Shown one piece after another: positions 18,201 to 26,866 of a stretch of DNA of 64,000 nucleotides. The stretch comes from Rhodococcus zopfii NBRC 100606 = JCM 9919 (GTDB lineage Bacteria > Actinomycetota > Actinomycetes > Mycobacteriales > Mycobacteriaceae). Every line of letters starts with the position of its first letter. The stretch's first letter is position 1. Where the stretch lies: positions 150,568-214,567 of the forward strand of contig NZ_BCXI01000011.1 of the NCBI RefSeq assembly GCF_001895025.1, read 5' to 3'. Below the pieces are notes generated by a model that saw only the letters and a program-made list of their open reading frames with translations, was not told the origin of the DNA and did no database searches. The position numbers and the translations under genes are program-made.

Positions 18201-18967
18201 GCCTCGTGCACCTCGCCGAGGGCAGCGAGGAACGCCGCATCACCTACGCCGACACCCAGGCCCGCCCGGTACCGGTGATCACCAGCCCGGAATGGTCCGG
18301 CAGCGAGACCGGCGGCCGCCGCTACGCGCCGTTCACGGTGAACATCGAGGAACTCAAGCCCTTTCACACCCTCACCGGCCGGATGCACTTCTACGTCGAC
18401 CACGACTGGATCGAGGAGGTCGGCGAGCAACTGCCCACCTACCGGCCGCCGCTGGACATGACCCGGCTGTTCGGTGAGCCCGCGGTCGGCGAGAGCGGCC
18501 GCGACGGAATCGGGTTGAGCGTGCGCTACCTGACCCCGCACTCGAAGTGGTCGATCCACTCCGAGTACCAGGACAACCTGTTCATGCTGTCGCTCTCGCG
18601 CGGCGGCCCGACGATGTGGATGAGCCCGGTGGATGCGGAGAAGATCTCGGTGCGGGACAACGACTGGGTCGAGGCCGTCAACCGCAACGGTGTGGTGGTG
18701 TGCCGGGCGATCGTCTCGCACCGCATGCCCGAGGGCGTCGTGTACGTCTACCACGCGCAGGAACGCACCATCGACACGCCGCTCACCGAAACCACCGGCA
18801 ACCGCGGCGGCATCCACAATTCGCTGACCCGGCTGCTGATCAAGCCCACGCACCTTGCCGGTGGCTACGCCCAGAACGCCTTCGCGTTCAACTATCTCGG
18901 ACCCACCGGCAATCAGCGCGACGAAGTGACCGTGGTACGTCGCCGGTCGCAGGAGGTGACCTACTGA
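15275..18967 (+). CDS. narG: Respiratory nitrate reductase alpha subunit
   Basis: This 1230-residue catalytic subunit reduces nitrate to nitrite at a molybdenum bis-MGD centre on the cytoplasmic side of the membrane. The FS0 [4Fe-4S] motif is near the N-terminus: [12 protein letters not shown] with a further cysteine in EPRGCPRGA, using a histidine first ligand as in all NarG. The molybdenum-coordinating aspartate is in [11 protein letters not shown]. The molybdopterin region [27 protein letters not shown] and a C-terminal dinucleotide-binding domain are complete. Length matches E. coli NarG (about 1247). AAGGAA stands seven bases before the GTG start. Confidence 0.98.
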   Translation: [1230 protein letters not shown]

Positions 18968-18984
18968 GATGGACGCCGGCGGAG

Positions 18985-19015
18985 CCTGCGGAGCGAACCG
19001 AACCTGCGAAGCGAG
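18985..19015 (+). repeat. Imperfect 18-base-period repeat between narG and narH
   Basis: CCTGCGGAGCGAA (18985-18997) and CCTGCGAAGCGAG (19003-19015) are near-identical copies in the 54-base narG-narH spacer. Such GCGAAGCGAGG-like spacers can be dispersed intergenic repeats in related genomes; here they also place GCGAGGAA in front of narH. Confidence 0.5.
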
Positions 19016-19021
19016 GAATTC

Positions 19022-20698
19022 ATGAAGGTCATGGCACAGATGGCGATGGTGATGAACCTCGACAAGTGCATCGGCTGCCACACCTGTTCGGTCACCTGCA
19101 AGCAGGCGTGGACGAACCGGGCCGGTACCGAGTACGTGTGGTTCAACAACGTCGAAACCCGGCCCGGACAAGGCTATCCGCGCACCTACGAGGATCAGGA
19201 ACGCTGGCGCGGCGGGTGGATCCGAGACCGCAAGGGCAGGCTGCGGCTGCGGGACGGCGGGCGCCTGCACAAGCTCTCCCGGATCTTCTCGAACCCGAAG
19301 CTGCCCTCCATCGACGACTACTACGAGCCGTGGACGTACGACTACGAGAATCTGACCTCGGCGCCCCTGGGCGAGCACATGCCCGTCGCACCGCCGCGCA
19401 GCCTCATCAGCGGCAAGCCGATGAAGGTGTCGTGGTCGGCGAACTGGGACGACGACCTCGGCGGCTCGACGGAGATCGTGCCCGACGACCCGATCCTGAA
19501 GAAGGTCGGCGAGCAGGTGAAACTCGAGCTCGAGCAGACATTCATGTTCTACCTGCCGCGCATCTGCGAGCATTGCCTCAACCCGTCGTGTGTGTCCTCG
19601 TGCCCGTCCGGCGCGATGTACAAGCGCGTCGAGGACGGCATCGTGCTCGTCGACCAGGACCAGTGCCGCGGCTGGCGGATGTGCGTGTCCGGATGCCCGT
19701 ACAAGAAGGTGTATTTCAACCACAAGACCGGCAAGGCCGAGAAGTGCACGTTCTGCTATCCGCGCATCGAGGTGGGCCTGCCGACCGTGTGCTCGGAAAC
19801 CTGCGTCGGGCGCCTGCGGTACCTCGGGTTGGTGCTCTACGACGTCGACCGGGTCCTCGAGGCCGCCTCGACCGAGGACGAGACGGAACTGTACGAAGCG
19901 CAGCGCAGCCTCATCCTGGACCCGAACGACCCCGAGGTGATCGCCGGGGCCCGCGCGGAAGGCATCTCCGACGAGTGGATCGAGGCGGCGCAACGGTCCC
20001 CGGTGTACACGCTGATCCACACCTACCAGGTCGCGTTGCCGCTGCACCCGGAATACCGCACCATGCCGATGGTCTGGTACATCCCGCCGCTGTCGCCGGT
20101 GGTCGACGCGGTCAGCCGCGACGGACACGACGGCGAGGACCTCGGCAATCTGTTCGGAGCGCTCGACGCCCTGCGTATCCCGATGCAGTACCTCGCGGAG
20201 CTGTTCACCGCCGGTGACGTCGCACCCGTCGAGGCGGTCCTGCGCCGGCTCGCCGCGATGCGCTCGTACATGCGCGACATCAACCTCGGCCGCGAGACGC
20301 AGCCGCACATCCCCGAATCCGTCGGGATGTCCGAGGAACAGATCTACGGCATGTACCGGTTGCTGGCGATAGCCAAATACGAAGAGCGGTATGTCATTCC
20401 GTCCGCGTATGCGGCGGAGGGGCATCGGCTCGAGGAGTCGGTCACCGATTGTGCGCTGTCCTTCGAGGGTGGGCCGGGCATGTACGAGTCGGGGCCGTTC
20501 GGTGAGGCCAGCGGCGGTCCCGTGCCGGTGGCCGTCGAAACCTTCCACGCGCTCAAACAACGCCAGACCAGTGAGGGCATGGCCGCCAACGCCCGCCACC
20601 CGTCCCGGGTCAACCTGCTCAACTGGGACGGAAAGGGTGTACCCGCGGGCATGTTCCCCGGGGCGCACCACACCGGCGAGCCGGGGGGAGACCGGTGA
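19022..20698 (+). CDS. narH: Respiratory nitrate reductase beta subunit
   Basis: This 558-residue iron-sulfur subunit passes electrons from NarI to NarG. Four clusters are encoded: CIGCHTCSVTCKQAW at residues 16-30, CEHCLNPSCVSSCPSG, and CRGWRMCVSGCPYKK, where a tryptophan replaces one cysteine as expected for the [3Fe-4S] cluster. CTFCYPRIEVGLPTVCSETC completes the set. All motifs are intact and the length fits the family (E. coli 512, actinobacterial forms longer). GCGAGGAA provides the ribosome binding site. The stop overlaps narJ. Confidence 0.98.
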   Translation: MKVMAQMAMVMNLDKCIGCHTCSVTCKQAWTNRAGTEYVWFNNVETRPGQGYPRTYEDQERWRGGWIRDRKGRLRLRDGGRLHKLSRIFSNPKLPSIDDYYEPWTYDYENLTSAPLGEHMPVAPPRSLISGKPMKVSWSANWDDDLGGSTEIVPDDPILKKVGEQVKLELEQTFMFYLPRICEHCLNPSCVSSCPSGAMYKRVEDGIVLVDQDQCRGWRMCVSGCPYKKVYFNHKTGKAEKCTFCYPRIEVGLPTVCSETCVGRLRYLGLVLYDVDRVLEAASTEDETELYEAQRSLILDPNDPEVIAGARAEGISDEWIEAAQRSPVYTLIHTYQVALPLHPEYRTMPMVWYIPPLSPVVDAVSRDGHDGEDLGNLFGALDALRIPMQYLAELFTAGDVAPVEAVLRRLAAMRSYMRDINLGRETQPHIPESVGMSEEQIYGMYRLLAIAKYEERYVIPSAYAAEGHRLEESVTDCALSFEGGPGMYESGPFGEASGGPVPVAVETFHALKQRQTSEGMAANARHPSRVNLLNWDGKGVPAGMFPGAHHTGEPGGDR

Positions 20699-21366
20699 TG
20701 AGACTGCTGTCGCGAGTCCGATCGTCCCCGGCGGGGGCGTCCCTGCAGGACCGGTTGGTGTGGCAGGCCGCGTCGTTGCTGCTCGCCTACCCGGACGAGG
20801 CGCTGCAGCAGCGTCTCGACACTGTCGAGCAGTTGCGCGCCCACGTGAGCGGTCGCGCCGCCGATCTGCTCGGCCGCACCGTGGCAGCGCTGCGCGGGGC
20901 GGCCCCGATGGACGCCGCCACCGCCTACGTCGACGTGTTCGACCTGCGGCGCCGGTCCACGATGTACCTGACGTACTGGACCGGCGGCGACACCCGCAAC
21001 CGGGGTTCCGAGATCCTTGCGTTCGCGCAGGTGTACCGCGCCGCCGGCGCCGAACCGCCGGTAGGGGAGACACCCGACCATCTGCCGGTCGTCCTCGAGT
21101 TCGCCGCGACCGTCGACCCCGTGGCCGGACGGCGCCTGCTCGTCGAGTACCGGGTGCCGATCGACGTGCTGCGCGAGGCACTGACGGAGGCGGGTTCGCC
21201 CTACGCGCACACCGTCGAGGCGGTCTGCGAGACGCTGCCCCCGGCGACCGATCAGGAACTGCGGCGCGCGGAGCGGCTCGCGCAGGCCGGGCCGCCCGCC
21301 GAGGCCATCGGTCTGCAGCCGTTCACCCTCACAGTTCCACCCCGACGAGACGAAGGAGACCGGTGA
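20695..21366 (+). CDS. narJ: Nitrate reductase molybdenum cofactor assembly chaperone
   Basis: A 223-residue NarJ/DmsD-family (TorD-like) chaperone that holds apo-NarG until the molybdenum cofactor is inserted and the complex docks on NarI. The typical helical core is visible: WQAASLLLAYPDEALQQRLDTVEQL, AYVDVFDLRRRSTMYLTYWTGGDTRNRG, and DHLPVVLEFAATVDP. The start (GTG 20695 or ATG 20698) overlaps the narH stop, showing coupling. It is not part of the mature enzyme. Confidence 0.95.
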   Translation: MMRLLSRVRSSPAGASLQDRLVWQAASLLLAYPDEALQQRLDTVEQLRAHVSGRAADLLGRTVAALRGAAPMDAATAYVDVFDLRRRSTMYLTYWTGGDTRNRGSEILAFAQVYRAAGAEPPVGETPDHLPVVLEFAATVDPVAGRRLLVEYRVPIDVLREALTEAGSPYAHTVEAVCETLPPATDQELRRAERLAQAGPPAEAIGLQPFTLTVPPRRDEGDR

Positions 21367-21367
21367 G

Positions 21368-22099
21368 ATGTCCGCAGGGGAGATCTTCTGGGATGTCGTG
21401 CCGTACGTGACGCTGGCGATCGTGATCGTCGGCACCTGGTGGCGCTACCGGTACGACAAGTTCGGCTGGACCACCCGCTCGTCGCAGCTGTACGAGTCCC
21501 GGTTGCTGCGCATCGGGAGCCCGCTGTTCCACTTCGGCATCCTTGTCGTGATCATCGGGCATGTCATCGGCCTGGTGATCCCGCAGTCGTGGACGGACGC
21601 GCTCGGACTGAGCCAGCACGCCTATCACATCCAGGCGATCACGCTCGGTTCCATCGCCGGGATCGCCACCCTCGTCGGTATCGTGCTGCTGATCTACCGG
21701 CGCCGCACCCGGGGTCCGGTGTTCCTCGCGACCACCGCGAACGACAAGCTCATGTACGTCGTGTTGGTCGCCGCGATCGTCGCCGGCCTGGCGACGACGC
21801 TGCTCGGCTCCGGTTTGGTCGGCGAGGAACACAACTACCGCGACACGGTCTCCCCGTGGTTCCGCTCGATCTGGATTCTGCAGCCGCGCGGTGACCTCAT
21901 GGCGGAGGCTCCGCTGTACTTCCACATTCATGTGCTCATCGGGCTCGCATTGTTCGCGCTGTGGCCGTTCACCCGGCTCGTGCACGCCTTCAGCGCCCCG
22001 TTCGGCTACCTGTTCCGTCCGTATGTCGTGTACCGCAGCCGGGACGTGGCGGGGAAGGGACAGCTCGTCGGGTCGCAGCCTCGGCGCCGCGGCTGGTGA
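21368..22099 (+). CDS. narI: Respiratory nitrate reductase gamma subunit, cytochrome b
   Basis: A 243-residue membrane subunit with five predicted helices that oxidises menaquinol and holds two b haems. The four haem-ligand histidines keep the E. coli spacing: H55 and H65 in the FHFGILVVIIGHVIG helix (10 apart), and two further histidines 18 apart in HIHVLIGLALFALWPFTRLVH. One base separates it from narJ, and AAGGAGACC precedes the ATG. It completes a full narGHJI reductase, which should allow growth or survival on nitrate without oxygen. Confidence 0.97.
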   Translation: MSAGEIFWDVVPYVTLAIVIVGTWWRYRYDKFGWTTRSSQLYESRLLRIGSPLFHFGILVVIIGHVIGLVIPQSWTDALGLSQHAYHIQAITLGSIAGIATLVGIVLLIYRRRTRGPVFLATTANDKLMYVVLVAAIVAGLATTLLGSGLVGEEHNYRDTVSPWFRSIWILQPRGDLMAEAPLYFHIHVLIGLALFALWPFTRLVHAFSAPFGYLFRPYVVYRSRDVAGKGQLVGSQPRRRGW

Positions 22100-22146
22100 G
22101 ATCCCCGGCGCAGCCGGTGTGCCCATCGGCTGCGAGGCGCCGCGTG

Positions 22147-22152
22147 TAGGGT
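22147..22152 (+). promoter_or_regulatory. -10 element before pepR
   Basis: TAGGGT, a TANNNT-type actinobacterial -10, ends 57 bases before the ATG at 22210. It argues against the upstream in-frame GTG at 22153, which would lie on the transcription start itself. Confidence 0.45.
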
Positions 22153-22209
22153 GTGCTTTTCCCGCTTCGTACCCACGTGCCGATCGCCTCAGGACCACAG
22201 AACACTTCC

Positions 22210-23553
22210 ATGGCTTCCAACCGCCGTACTCCTTCCGCCACCTCCGCCGACCTTGCCGCAGCCGTTGCGGATTCCGGTGTGCGGCGAACCGTCCTGCCGG
22301 GCGGCGTCCGTGTCGTCACCGAGCACGTGCCGGGCGTGCGGTCCGCCGCCGTCGGCATCTGGGTGGGGGTCGGTTCCCGCGACGAGCACCCGTCCGTCGC
22401 CGGGGCCGCCCATTTCCTCGAGCATCTGCTCTTCAAGGCCACTCCGACTCGCACCGCGCTCGACATCGCCGAACTCGTCGACGGAGTCGGCGGTGAACTC
22501 AACGCGTTCACGTCCAAAGAGCACACGTGTTTCTACGCGCACGTCCTCGACGACGACCTGCCGCTCGCCGTCGATCTGGTTGCCGACGTGGTGCTGCGCG
22601 GTCAGTGCCGCAGTGTCGACGTCGACGTCGAACGGCAGGTGGTGCTCGAGGAGATCTCCATGCGCGACGACGACCCCGAGGACCTGCTCGGCGACAGCTT
22701 CCTGACCGCGCTGTACGGCGACCACCCGATCGGACGGCCGGTCATCGGCTCCGTCGAGTCGGTCGAGTCGATGACCCGCAACCAGCTCCACTCGTTCCAC
22801 GTCCGGCGCTACACACCGCACCGGATGGTCGTCGCGGTCGCCGGCAACGTCGACCACGACCACACCGTCGATCTCGTGCGCCGCGCATTCGGCGCCCACA
22901 TCGACCCGGGTGCCCAGCCGGCGCCACGCCGGGAGGGAACGGCGCGGCTGCGCACGCCGCCGGCACTGAGCATCACCGACCACGACGGGGAGCAGGCTCA
23001 CCTGTCGCTCGGGGTGCGCGCGTTCGGACGGCACGACGGCCGCCGCTGGGCGCTGTCGGTGCTCAACGCCGCGATCGGCGGCGGCCTGAGCTCGCGGCTG
23101 TTCCAGGAGGTGCGCGAGAAGCGCGGCCTGGCGTACTCCGTCTACTCCGGGGTCGACACATTCGCCGACACCGGCGCGTTCTCCATCTACGCCGGCTGCC
23201 AGCCCGAGAACCTCGGCGAGGTCACGACCGTCGTCCGGGAAGTGGTGCGCGACGTCGCCGACCACGGCATCACCGACGCCGAATGCGCGCGGGCCAAGGG
23301 GTCGCTGCGCGGCGGACTCGTCCTCGGGCTCGAGGACACCGGTGCCCGGATGCACCGGATCGGCCGCAGCGAACTCAGCTACGGCACCCACTGGAGTGTG
23401 AGCTCCACCCTCGAACGCATCGCCGAGGTCACCTCCGACGAGGTGCGCGCGGTCGCGGCGGAACTGCTGAACAGGCCGTTCGCCGCGGGCGTTGTCGGAC
23501 CCTACCGTCGCGCCCGGGACCTGCCCGCGTCGGTGCGCGGCATCGTGGCCTGA
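22210..23553 (+). CDS. pepR: M16-family zinc protease (PepR-like)
   Basis: A 447-residue single-chain M16B peptidase. The inverted zinc motif HFLEH (residues 68-72) is complete, with the third ligand in the ERQVVLEEISMRDDDPEDL region. The C-terminal half carries the GGLSSRLFQEVREKRGLAYSVYS block of processing-peptidase relatives. The M. tuberculosis counterpart is Rv2782c, which directly follows pnp there; here the nar operon lies between. I start at ATG 22210 rather than the GTG at 22153 because of the -10 element just upstream. The physiological substrate is unknown. Confidence 0.93.
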   Translation: MASNRRTPSATSADLAAAVADSGVRRTVLPGGVRVVTEHVPGVRSAAVGIWVGVGSRDEHPSVAGAAHFLEHLLFKATPTRTALDIAELVDGVGGELNAFTSKEHTCFYAHVLDDDLPLAVDLVADVVLRGQCRSVDVDVERQVVLEEISMRDDDPEDLLGDSFLTALYGDHPIGRPVIGSVESVESMTRNQLHSFHVRRYTPHRMVVAVAGNVDHDHTVDLVRRAFGAHIDPGAQPAPRREGTARLRTPPALSITDHDGEQAHLSLGVRAFGRHDGRRWALSVLNAAIGGGLSSRLFQEVREKRGLAYSVYSGVDTFADTGAFSIYAGCQPENLGEVTTVVREVVRDVADHGITDAECARAKGSLRGGLVLGLEDTGARMHRIGRSELSYGTHWSVSSTLERIAEVTSDEVRAVAAELLNRPFAAGVVGPYRRARDLPASVRGIVA

Positions 23554-23628
23554 GCGGCGACCGTTCGCCGGCGACCGGCTGACCGGCCGGGCCACCGGAT
23601 TGCGTACGCTCTTGTGCGACGGACGTGA

Positions 23629-24405
<777 letters not shown>

Positions 24406-24442
24406 CGGCGCGGTTTTCCGGCGGAGCGGGTCGCCCTACGGC

Positions 24443-25216
24443 TCATGCCGAGGGGATCGTGGCGCGTGCGTACCAGGCGCGGGCGTCGAGCGAGAACGCG
24501 CCGGACGCCGGCAGGTTCTCTCGGCAGGCTTCACGGACGGCGGTTCGCTGCTGCTCGGTCAAGGTCTGCAGGTAGCGGCCGGCCGGTCCGACCTCGAACG
24601 TGAACGGCTCCCAGAAGTCGTCGAAATCGGCGTAGTCCGCGCGGGCGGTCAGTTTGCCCGCGATCACCTCGTGGAGACCGGCCCGACGGAACCGGTCGGC
24701 GATGTCGCCCTCGGTGGTCCCGGCCATGGCGGCCTCGCCGGTGACATCGGGGACGACGGTGCGCACCGCCGACCAGAACACCCGCAACATCGTCATCCCC
24801 CCGGAGGCGATATCCCACATGCACCCTGCGACGGTGCCGCCGGGCCGGGTGACGCGGGCCATCTCGCGCACACCGCGGTCGGGGTCGGACATGAATCCGA
24901 TCACCAGCGACGCGGCGGTGACATCGAACGTGTCGTCCGGCCAGGGCAGGTCCTCGGCCACGCCCACACGCACGTCGACACCGGGATTCCGTTCCCGGCA
25001 CGCCGCCGCGAACTGGGGTGCCGGATCGATCGCGGCGACGTGGTCCGGTCCGACCCGGGACACCATCTCCGCCGTCAGACCGCCCGGGCCGCAACCGACA
25101 TCGCACACCCGGAGCCCGGAGGTCACCCCCGCGGCGTCCGAGAGCGCGGTCGCGAGGGTCGGGGTGTATCGGCCCATGAACCGGTCGTACAGCTCGGCGG
25201 GGGCGGCGAATTGCAT
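24443..25216 (-). CDS. Class I SAM-dependent methyltransferase
   Basis: A 257-residue methyltransferase of the UbiE/Methyltransf_11 type. SAM-binding motif I is VCDVGCGPGGLTAEM (from about residue 37), the acidic loop is AAIDPAPQF, and motif II/III lies in LPWPDDTFDVTAASLVIGFMSDPD with ARVTRPGGTVAG after it. The substrate cannot be read from the sequence; the C-terminal 100 residues are family-specific. It is on the opposite strand from dapB (convergent, 37-base gap) and divergent from the small membrane protein at 25330. Confidence 0.9.
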   Translation of the reverse strand: MQFAAPAELYDRFMGRYTPTLATALSDAAGVTSGLRVCDVGCGPGGLTAEMVSRVGPDHVAAIDPAPQFAAACRERNPGVDVRVGVAEDLPWPDDTFDVTAASLVIGFMSDPDRGVREMARVTRPGGTVAGCMWDIASGGMTMLRVFWSAVRTVVPDVTGEAAMAGTTEGDIADRFRRAGLHEVIAGKLTARADYADFDDFWEPFTFEVGPAGRYLQTLTEQQRTAVREACRENLPASGAFSLDARAWYARATIPSA

Positions 25217-25329
25217 GAGACCAGTGCACGCTGTGGGCGCGGGACCGTCAAGGGTGGGTCGGCGTGGGCGCGCTCACCCCGGCGGTGTTCGGCCGCGGGC
25301 CACGAAACGCGGCCTGCGACAATCGGGAC

Positions 25330-25806
25330 GTGAAGAACGAACTGACCAAGGTCCTCGTGCCGATCGCGTTCATCGTGGTCGCGCTCGTCTTCTACTTCGT
25401 GCTGCTCGGCAGGGTGGGGATCGAGCTGGTCGGTACGGGCGGAGTTGCTGCGGTCGGTCTCGGCATCGGCGTGCTGCTGCTGCCGCTCATCGGCGCGTGG
25501 ATCCTCTACGCCACGATCCGCGCGGGCCTTCAGCATCAACATCTCGCGCGCCGCATCCACGACGAGGGCTTGGACCTCGACGTCAGCGACCTTCCGCGGA
25601 TGCCGTCCGGGCGCGTCGACCGGGCCGCTGCCGACGAACTGTTCCAGCAGGTCAAGCAGGAATGGGAAGCGGACCCCGACAACTGGCGCAACTCGTACCG
25701 GCTGGCGCGGGCGTACGACCACGCCGGTGACCGCCCCCGCGCCCGGGAGACCATGCGCCGCGCGGTGGCACTCGAGAAGCACGAACGCGACGGCGAGCCG
25801 TCGTAG
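25330..25806 (+). CDS. Small membrane protein with C-terminal TPR-like helix pair
   Basis: A 158-residue protein of unknown function. Two hydrophobic helices occur near residues 8-27 and 36-60, followed by a cytoplasmic-type region. That region contains ADELFQQVKQEWEADPDNWRNSYRLARAYDHAGDRPRARETMRRAVAL, which resembles a single TPR hairpin. A similar gene sits here in mycobacteria (Rv2772c). GACAAT six bases before GTG 25330 suggests a leaderless message and supports this start over in-frame codons further upstream. I do not recognise a catalytic motif. Confidence 0.8.
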   Translation: MKNELTKVLVPIAFIVVALVFYFVLLGRVGIELVGTGGVAAVGLGIGVLLLPLIGAWILYATIRAGLQHQHLARRIHDEGLDLDVSDLPRMPSGRVDRAAADELFQQVKQEWEADPDNWRNSYRLARAYDHAGDRPRARETMRRAVALEKHERDGEPS

Positions 25807-25809
25807 TCT
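25804..25809 (+). promoter_or_regulatory. Leaderless-type -10 before the flavodoxin-like gene
   Basis: TAGTCT is followed by exactly seven bases and the GTG start at 25817. It lies within the last codon and stop of the preceding gene, so this gene may be transcribed separately. Confidence 0.45.
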
Positions 25810-25816
25810 GCACCGT

Positions 25817-26311
25817 GTGACCGATCTCGACGCTCCGAACGATCCGGGCGAGCGAGTCCTGCTCGTCGTCCACCACACGCCGTCGCCGCCTACCAGGGAA
25901 CTGCTCGAGGCGGTGCTGGCCGGCGCGACGGACCCCGACATCACCGGGGTGCGGCTGCATTCGGTTCCCGCGCTCGGGGCGACCGTGCCCGATGTTCTCG
26001 CCGCCGACGGCTACGTGTTCGGCACGTCCGCGAACTTCGGATACATGTCGGGTGCGCTCAAGCACTTCTTCGACACCGTGTACTACCCGTGCCTCGACGC
26101 GGTCGCCGGCCGGCCGTACGGACTGTGGGTTCACGGCAACAACGACACGGCCGGTGCGGTGGCGTCGGTACGGAAGATCGTCAGCGGACTGGGGTTGGTC
26201 CAGGCCGCCGCGGATGTCGAGGTCACCGGTCCGATCGACGGTGCTGTGCGGGAGAAGTGCTACGAGCTCGGGGCGACCGTCGCGGTGACGGTCGCGGGCG
26301 AGGCGGGCTAG
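25817..26311 (+). CDS. Flavodoxin-like / NADPH-dependent FMN reductase family protein
   Basis: A 164-residue flavodoxin-fold protein. The N-terminal strand and phosphate loop are LLVVHHTPSPPTRELL; the second loop DGYVFGTSANFGYMSGALKHFFDTVYY is the flavin-binding 'GTP-like' segment of the FMN-reductase/NQO family. A third loop, GLWVHGNNDTAGAV, completes the site. It probably binds FMN and acts as a small reductase; the partner is unknown. A TAGTCT -10 seven bases before GTG 25817 supports the start. The mycobacterial neighbour at this place is Rv2771c. Confidence 0.85.
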   Translation: MTDLDAPNDPGERVLLVVHHTPSPPTRELLEAVLAGATDPDITGVRLHSVPALGATVPDVLAADGYVFGTSANFGYMSGALKHFFDTVYYPCLDAVAGRPYGLWVHGNNDTAGAVASVRKIVSGLGLVQAAADVEVTGPIDGAVREKCYELGATVAVTVAGEAG

Positions 26312-26318
26312 CGCGCGG

Positions 26319-26357
26319 GTGCGTACTTCGGGCCGTCAGGGCACCCGAAGTACGCAC
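26319..26357. terminator. Bidirectional terminator
   Basis: GTGCGTACTTCGGG (26319-26332) and CCCGAAGTACGCAC (26344-26357) form a perfect 14-base stem with an 11-base loop. It lies between two convergent genes and should stop transcription both ways. Confidence 0.85.
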
Positions 26358-26368
26358 GAGCCGCAGCT

Positions 26369-26806
26369 TCAGACGGTCTTGGCGACGAACGCGGCCAGTC
26401 CCTTGCTCGCCGTCTCGACCGCCATCTTCTGGGCCTTCTTCACGAGGAATCCGGGCAGCGGGATCTTCGGGTCGATGGTGAGCGAGAACTCGACGCTGGT
26501 GCCGACGGCAGTCGACACCAGGGCGTACGCGCCGTCCTGCTGCCTTTGCTGGCTGCTCTCGACGAGCGTCCACGACATCGATTCGGTGCCGTTCCACTGA
26601 TAGTCGACGACCTGCTCGTCGGTGATACCGATGATCGACACCGTCATGCGCACACGATGCGGGAGCCCGTCCGGATGTGTGCTCTCGATGGTCACCGACT
26701 TGTGCGCCGAGGACCACTCGGGAAGGCGGTCGACTGCCGCGATCGCGGCCATCACCTGCTCGGGGGACGCCTTGATCTCCGAGGTGTGGGAACTGCTGAC
26801 GGCCAT
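26369..26806 (-). CDS. SRPBCC (START-like, polyketide cyclase/dehydrase) family protein
   Basis: A 145-residue helix-grip protein of the SRPBCC superfamily, which binds hydrophobic ligands. The pattern is MAVSSSHTSEIKASPEQVMAAI..., a LPEWSSAHKSVTIE turn, and a C-terminal long helix (GFLVKKAQKMAVETASKGLAAFV). AGGAGCG lies eight bases before the ATG at 26806; the 13 extra in-frame residues upstream are rejected for lack of a ribosome binding site. Ligand and function are unknown. Confidence 0.85.
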   Translation of the reverse strand: MAVSSSHTSEIKASPEQVMAAIAAVDRLPEWSSAHKSVTIESTHPDGLPHRVRMTVSIIGITDEQVVDYQWNGTESMSWTLVESSQQRQQDGAYALVSTAVGTSVEFSLTIDPKIPLPGFLVKKAQKMAVETASKGLAAFVAKTV

Positions 26807-26866
26807 CCGGTTTCGCTCCTTGGTCCAGGTTCGGTGCGTCGGCAATCTACCGCACCCGAGGGGAAT

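Noticed and set aside
15983..21181. A 1732-codon open frame on the minus strand opposite narG and narH
   Set aside because: It is a shadow of high-GC codon use in narGH: Arg/Gly/Ala/Asp/His-rich, no recognisable domain, and it covers the strands of genes with intact motifs.
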